This document shows positions 7,338 through 11,198 of a stretch of DNA of 11,198 bases, one piece after another (position 1 is the first letter of the stretch; the number at the start of each line of letters is the position of its first letter). The position numbers were made by a program, and so were the translations under genes. The DNA lies in assembly GCA_958430865.1 (NCBI GenBank), contig CAUDNR010001236.1, positions 82,744 through 93,941 of the forward strand. The letters are read 5' to 3'. Source of the DNA: Entrophospora sp. SA101. Its lineage: Eukaryota; Glomeromycota; Glomeromycetes; Entrophosporales; Entrophosporaceae. The notes beneath the pieces are model-generated. The model ran no database searches and was not told where the DNA came from. It was given only the letters and a program-made list of their open reading frames with translations.

Positions 7338-7831
7338 TATAAAACTTGCTCGGATATTTGCAGAGAATTAAAACGAAATGCAAAAACGTTTATTATTGTT
7401 GAGTTGAGCTAGATTTTCTTCGTTTTATAGAAACTCCAAGTTGAGTTAAAACTTGAATCAAGCTGAGTTCAAGAAAATAGGCTCTTAAATTGTTCTTTAA
7501 TAAATACTATGAAACGAAATAGTAGAATCAATCATTCGCTACCTAAAAAAAAAATCATGTATTATTTCTCGGAGCTTTAAATAACATTGTTGGCTCTGCA
7601 AACTCAACGGTAATTTTCTTATTCTTATTCTGATTATTATATTAGTTGCATTTCTATTTATATATATAGTTAAAGAAGAGATATATAAAAGTAATAGATA
7701 GAAAGAGATATAAACTTTTTGAAAAAAAAACAACCTTTGACCCTGCAATGTTTACATTAATTAATTTAATTTCATCAGAGACCCAAGTTTTATATAGAGA
7801 AAAAGCGAAGCCGTTACAACCGAATAAATTC
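7338..7831. other. Non-coding AT-rich stretch
   Basis: It contains the diverged GAGTTGAGCT-like motifs up to about 7470, then homopolymer-rich DNA. A minus-strand frame at 7539-7748 reads as Ile/Tyr/Leu-rich translation of AT repeats and is not credible as a gene. Confidence 0.35.
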
Positions 7832-7863
7832 ATAATAGTTATTATATAAATAATAACTATTAT
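7832..7863. repeat. Perfect 32-nt palindrome (hairpin)
   Basis: The arms ATAATAGTTATTAT and ATAATAACTATTAT (14 bp each) pair perfectly around an ATAA spacer. It could form a cruciform or an RNA hairpin, or be the remnant of a transposon end. There is no T-run directly after it that would suggest a polymerase III terminator. Confidence 0.7.
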
Positions 7864-8708
7864 GCTGATTATTATATTAAGAGTGCGAGCATGCAGCTCG
7901 AGGTTGTCTTTTTACTACTAATCCTCGGCTAGTACTTTTTCCCAATTAATTTTTCCTTTTACTACCCTGACGATGGTTCATGGTGGGTATCCTCTTTCAT
8001 CTCTTACCAAGTCAGGTACCCCAGCAAAGTTTGCACACTTAAAAATATTGTGCTGCTAAAACGCACTTGGGTGTGTTTTAAGTACATCTTTGACTATTTT
8101 GGGTAGACTCTTAGAAAAATAAGTGTTATAAATAGTTGGCCCGGTGTAAAGACCTCTTAAATTTTGCACAAATTTTAAAGTCACTTTTAAAAAAGTGGCT
8201 TAATTAATTGATAGAATAGGTCTCTAGTTTTAATGTAATAGAAAGATTTTCTCACAAAAATTATTTTTTGTAGAGTTTTATTCTTTTTTAGTACATGTAT
8301 TTCATTTGGAGAAAAAAGATTTAGGATATCATTTTCAATAATATTATATCAGCATCACCACTGCTTTCTTCTTCACTACTTTCTATTCTAATTGTCCTAT
8401 ATAAGTGTTTCATCACTTTTATCACTTTTGCCTCCCACATTCCACCATCATCATCAATGTTGGTATTTTTTGGACATTTTAATTTGTAATAAATAATACT
8501 ACACCAATTTAAAAACACGTTCAAGCGTCAATTCGCTTTCCTTTTGTCATGTATAAAAGAAAAATCGGGCATTCCGATAAAATTTTAGAATGTCCGATAA
8601 GAATCAGCCATTTTCCGGGGTCCCTAATTTAAATTTATAAGCATTGTTGTACAATAAAGGATTTTTTATTGTTAAAATAAAAAAAAACTAAATCTTGCTC
8701 TAGTCGAC
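7864..8708. other. Region with a GC-richer block and no assignable gene
   Basis: From about 7880 to 8060 the sequence is clearly richer in G and C, with few homopolymers (for example GCGAGCATGCAGCTCGAGG and AAGTCAGGTACCCCAGC). It reads like a piece of a dispersed repeat, but I cannot name it. On the minus strand 8321-8524 there is a stop-free stretch ending in an acidic Ser/Glu segment (ESSEEESSGDAD), with no start context and no neighbour to support it. Near 8567-8625 CATTC...GAATG and CCGATAA repeats, next to CCGGGGTCCC, may be a MITE end. Confidence 0.35.
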
Positions 8709-9628
8709 ATGGAAGTAGAAACTAGACAAACTTCTGAATGGTCTAAGCTTGAAGAAAGTACTCCAATCTCTAAGGGTAGTAGATGGGACGAAACACCTAG
8801 AGACTCGGAAGATTCAGTAACAGAGACACCACGCAAACGAAGTAGATGGGATGTTACTCCTCAAGTTTCAACAAAGAAATCTCGTTGGGATGAAACACCT
8901 ACTCATCCAGAAGCTCAAATTAGAGCCACACCTGCTGGGAATTTGGAGTTAATGACTCCTACTCGTGCCTATGACACCTGAAGGTTTGTTTCATAAAAAA
9001 CAAATTTTTTATTCAATAATATATTTAAGCATTTCAATAATTGCAAAAAGTACAACTATGGAAAAAGATCCAAAAGCACGTAATAAACCTTTATCAGATG
9101 AAGAGCCTAATGCAATGTTTCCTTCAACTGGTTACAAAACTCTGGAACCACTATCAGGATATGTACCGATCAGAACTTCTGCTTGTAAATTAATGGCCAC
9201 ACCAACACCAATGGTAGGCAAAGGTTAACCTCCAGAAATACCAGATGTTGGTAACTTGCCATTTTTTAAACAAGAAGATAAGCAACTCTTTGGTAAATTA
9301 TTAGAAGATAAAGATGAAAGTGAATTACCTGAAGGAATGCAAGATTATGAGATTATTTCTTAAAATAAAAAATGGAACATCTATAATGAGAAAAACTGCA
9401 CTTTGACAAATCATGGATAAAGCTAGGGACTTTGGAGCTGGAGCACTTTTTAATCAGATTCTTTCTCTATTGATGTCTCAAAATTTAGAAGATCAAGAAC
9501 GTCATTTACTAGTTAAAGTAATTGATCGTATTCTTTATAAGCTCGATGCTTTGATTGTCCATATGTCCATAAAATTCTTGTAGTCATTGAACCGCTTTTG
9601 ATTGAAGATTATTATTTTGCAAGATGTG

Positions 9629-9777
9629 GTTAGTAATTTTTTTTTTTTCCTTCTTTAGAGTTCGTGTATTCAGGCAAGAGATACCACAAATTGATTGTTA
9701 TTTAATCAAATTATTTATTGAAAATTAATAATTTATTGTTATACTGATTATTATTATTTGAATTTTATATAAAATAG
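9629..9777 (+). other. Retained intron in the SF3B1 pseudogene
   Basis: Starts GTTAGTAATT and ends TATAAAATAG, between the LLIEDYY segment and REIISNLSIAAGL. The exact borders are uncertain by a few bases because the reading frame is already broken upstream. Confidence 0.65.
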
Positions 9778-9849
9778 AGGACCGTGAAATTATAAGTAAT
9801 TTAAGTATAGCTGCTGGATTACCAAAAGTGATTTCTACAATGAGATCAG

Positions 9850-9946
9850 GTACGTATATACACATATAAATATAATACATGCACATATTTTAATAAAATA
9901 TAATACTTTATTTATTAATTATTTATATGATAAAAATACATAATAG
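9850..9946 (+). other. Second retained intron in the SF3B1 pseudogene
   Basis: GTACGTATAT...CATAATAG; removing it joins STMRS(G) to ATATTGATCAT in frame, giving [13 protein letters not shown] as expected for SF3B1. The splice signals still look usable. Confidence 0.8.
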
Positions 9947-10358
9947 ATATTGATCATCTTGATGAATATGTTAGAAACACCACGGCAAGAGCCTTTTCAG
10001 TTGTGGCATCTGTACATGGAATCCCTGCATCATTACCATTTTTGAAAAGCGATATGTAAAAGTAAAAAATCATGGAAAGCCAGACATACAGGAATAAAGG
10101 TTGCTCAAACAAGTAGCTATTTTGATGGGATTTCCATATTTATATTATTTGATTGGATCAGTGTTGATTATTTTAAATATTATACTGATAACATTTTTTT
10201 TTATAAACGTCTATATATTGGTATATTACACTTTGTACAATTTATTATTGTAATTGAACTGGATTGGATAAACATTCTATGAAAACAGAGTTTGGTGGTT
10301 TGGTGCAGGCAAGAATCACTTTACAAATACCATATATTAATTAAAAAAAAAACAAGGT

Positions 10359-10814
10359 CACACCACTCCGCCTTCACCTCCATCTCCCGTGCCAATTTCT
10401 TCCGCCCCCACAAACTTTTATTAGTCTAAAGGTAAAACCAACCAGCAAGAAAAATTTATGATGACAACGAATATACTTGTTGGTATTAATTTAGTTAAAA
10501 AAAAACAATGATTGCAAAAACAACACAATCAGTCATTGACCGAATGCAAAGAGTAGAAACTCCAGCAGAATATAGTATAATTCGAAACCTCAACAAATAA
10601 ACAATTGATAAAATTTTAACCAATGAGCATGTTTCTATCATACCCAGAAAAATAAAATGACAAGGAAAAAAAGAAGATATAGTAAATCATCTATATACAA
10701 TTCAATAATTTAAACATGCGTCGTTTAATAATGATAGGAATTTCTTCTAGTCCAAGTCTTGCTCCTAGCACCTTCACTGAATCTTCCAATAGGTCACGAT
10801 CGCCTAGTTATTAA
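10359..10814 (+). pseudogene. Decayed coding fragment with Pro-rich and possible SAP-like segments
   Basis: Three protein-like pieces follow each other. First is TTPPSPPSPVPISSAPTNFY, ending in TAG at 10424. Second, an ATG at 10508 opens MIAKTTQSVIDRMQRVETPA up to TAA at 10600. The same frame continues past that stop as TIDKILTNEHVSIIPRKIK, TGA, then QGKKEDIVNHLYTIQ and another TAA. Third, in a different frame, SSSPSLAPSTFTESSNRSRS runs to TAA at 10812-10814. The middle piece has two helices and a loop with GKKEDIVNHL, which recalls the SAP DNA-binding motif (GKKxDLIxRL), but this is weak. It is not part of SF3B1 as I know that protein. The family is not recognised; a relic of a gene or retroelement is the likely explanation. 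Confidence 0.45.
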
Positions 10815-11198
10815 AAGCGTTTCGGGTAAATTTATAATAGGATTTGGCACGCGTTATTGGTTGGAATGTTATTCATTCAATGGCATAGCTGTGAAAATAT
10901 CATTAAAAAAATTGATATTGAAATTTCTGTGATGATCACAATAAATAATAATAAGTCAAAGAATCAAATTTAAAACATTTGGAAAAGTCATAACCTTTCC
11001 CACGAAAAAAGGCCCCATCCTCTATATTATTATATTATCTTTTTTGTCGTTATTTAGTCCTTTCCTTGAATATGAGCACCATTGTTTCCACTATTGTATC
11101 ATGTCTATTAGATTATTCACAATGATTATGCAATGCGTATTATAATAATTGCATCGTTCAAGTATAAATGATACTAGGACCATGCAAAAATGAAAATT
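10815..11198. other. Right end of the window, non-coding
   Basis: AT-rich sequence with TAATAATAA-like runs. I see no open frame of note, no RNA gene and no repeat with clear ends. A GC-richer patch near 11000-11020 (CCCACGAAAAAAGGCCCCATCC) has no recognisable meaning. Confidence 0.4.

Larger units (their letters stand above)
8709..10175 (+). pseudogene. SF3B1: Truncated pseudogene of SF3B1 (SF3b155), introns retained
   Basis: SF3B1 is the HEAT-repeat scaffold of the U2 snRNP SF3b complex. The copy opens with RWDETP-type repeats (three, 8781-8904). A missing base before PMTPEG brings TGA at 8979. Then come [36 protein letters not shown], a TAA at 9226, GNLPFFKQEDKQLFGKLLED, another frameshift, and LKIKNGT with an internal TGA where the family has Arg (CGA to TGA). 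Next are [20 protein letters not shown] and [20 protein letters not shown], then [15 protein letters not shown] after a shift. Two introns remain: about 9629-9777, and 9850-9946 (gtacgt...aatag), whose removal gives [20 protein letters not shown]. Homology fades after KSKKSWKARHTGIKVAQ and VAILMGF near 10175. Over half of the protein (most HEAT repeats) and about 200 N-terminal residues are absent. Retained introns exclude a retrocopy. Confidence 0.9.

Noticed and set aside
7539..7748. 69-codon minus-strand frame
   Set aside because: Composition is dominated by Ile, Tyr, Leu and Ser from AT repeats; no homology is apparent.
8321..8524. 67-codon minus-strand frame with an acidic SSEEESSGDAD segment
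   Set aside because: The acidic segment looks protein-like, but there is no credible start, no second exon and no recognisable domain. Kept only as a note in the intergenic description.
8965..9228. Separate short gene starting just before the end of the first SF3B1 frame
   Set aside because: Its N-terminal part ([14 protein letters not shown]...) is intron-like sequence, and the rest is clearly the next stretch of the SF3B1 pseudogene.
1..11198. CRISPR arrays, bacterial operons, phage or viral genes
   Set aside because: The window has spliceosomal introns and a U2 snRNA. No regularly spaced direct repeats, ribosome-binding sites or viral replication genes were seen.

Overview
The window looks like nuclear DNA of an AT-rich fungus, most likely an arbuscular mycorrhizal fungus (Glomeromycotina) or a close relative. 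The grounds are very AT-rich intergenic DNA, compact genes with several short GT-AG introns (TACTAAT- or CTAAT-type branch sites), Asn-rich tracts, and scattered decayed retroelement-like and MITE-like remnants. The lineage is an inference; the fungal or opisthokont character is firmer.

Layout. At 1-55 (minus) there may be the first codons of a gene running off the left edge. A complete U2 snRNA gene lies at 399-584 (plus). From about 600 to 2000 I see no gene, only inverted repeats that look like MITE relics. From 3890 down to about 2020 (minus) lies a heavily frameshifted, intron-bearing relic with Gag-like and CCHC zinc-knuckle remnants. The two intact protein genes are convergent. At 3928-5016 (plus) is a five-exon RRM protein of the NOP15/NIFK family (ribosome biogenesis). 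At 5161-6296 (minus) is a four-exon WBP4/FBP21-like spliceosomal protein with a U1-type zinc finger; its ATG is split by an intron. From 6300 to 8700 there is no convincing gene, but there is a degraded TA-flanked MITE of pogo/Tc1-mariner type (7215-7337), a degenerate GAGCTCG-type repeat and a perfect 32-nt palindrome. At 8709-10175 (plus) lies a truncated, frameshifted, intron-retaining pseudogene copy of SF3B1 (the U2 snRNP SF3b155 subunit). At 10359-10814 (plus) there is a second decayed coding fragment with a possible SAP-like segment.

How it fits together. Three loci concern pre-mRNA splicing: U2 snRNA, a broken SF3B1 copy (whose intact counterpart clamps U2 on the branch site) and WBP4 (a B-complex factor). 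I regard this proximity as probably chance. Because the two intact genes read cleanly through nine exons, the many frameshifts in the SF3B1 and Gag-like relics are more likely real decay than sequencing noise. I found no convincing new biological system; the most notable items are the split start codon, the apparent absence of WW domains in the WBP4-like protein, and the intron-retaining SF3B1 segment.
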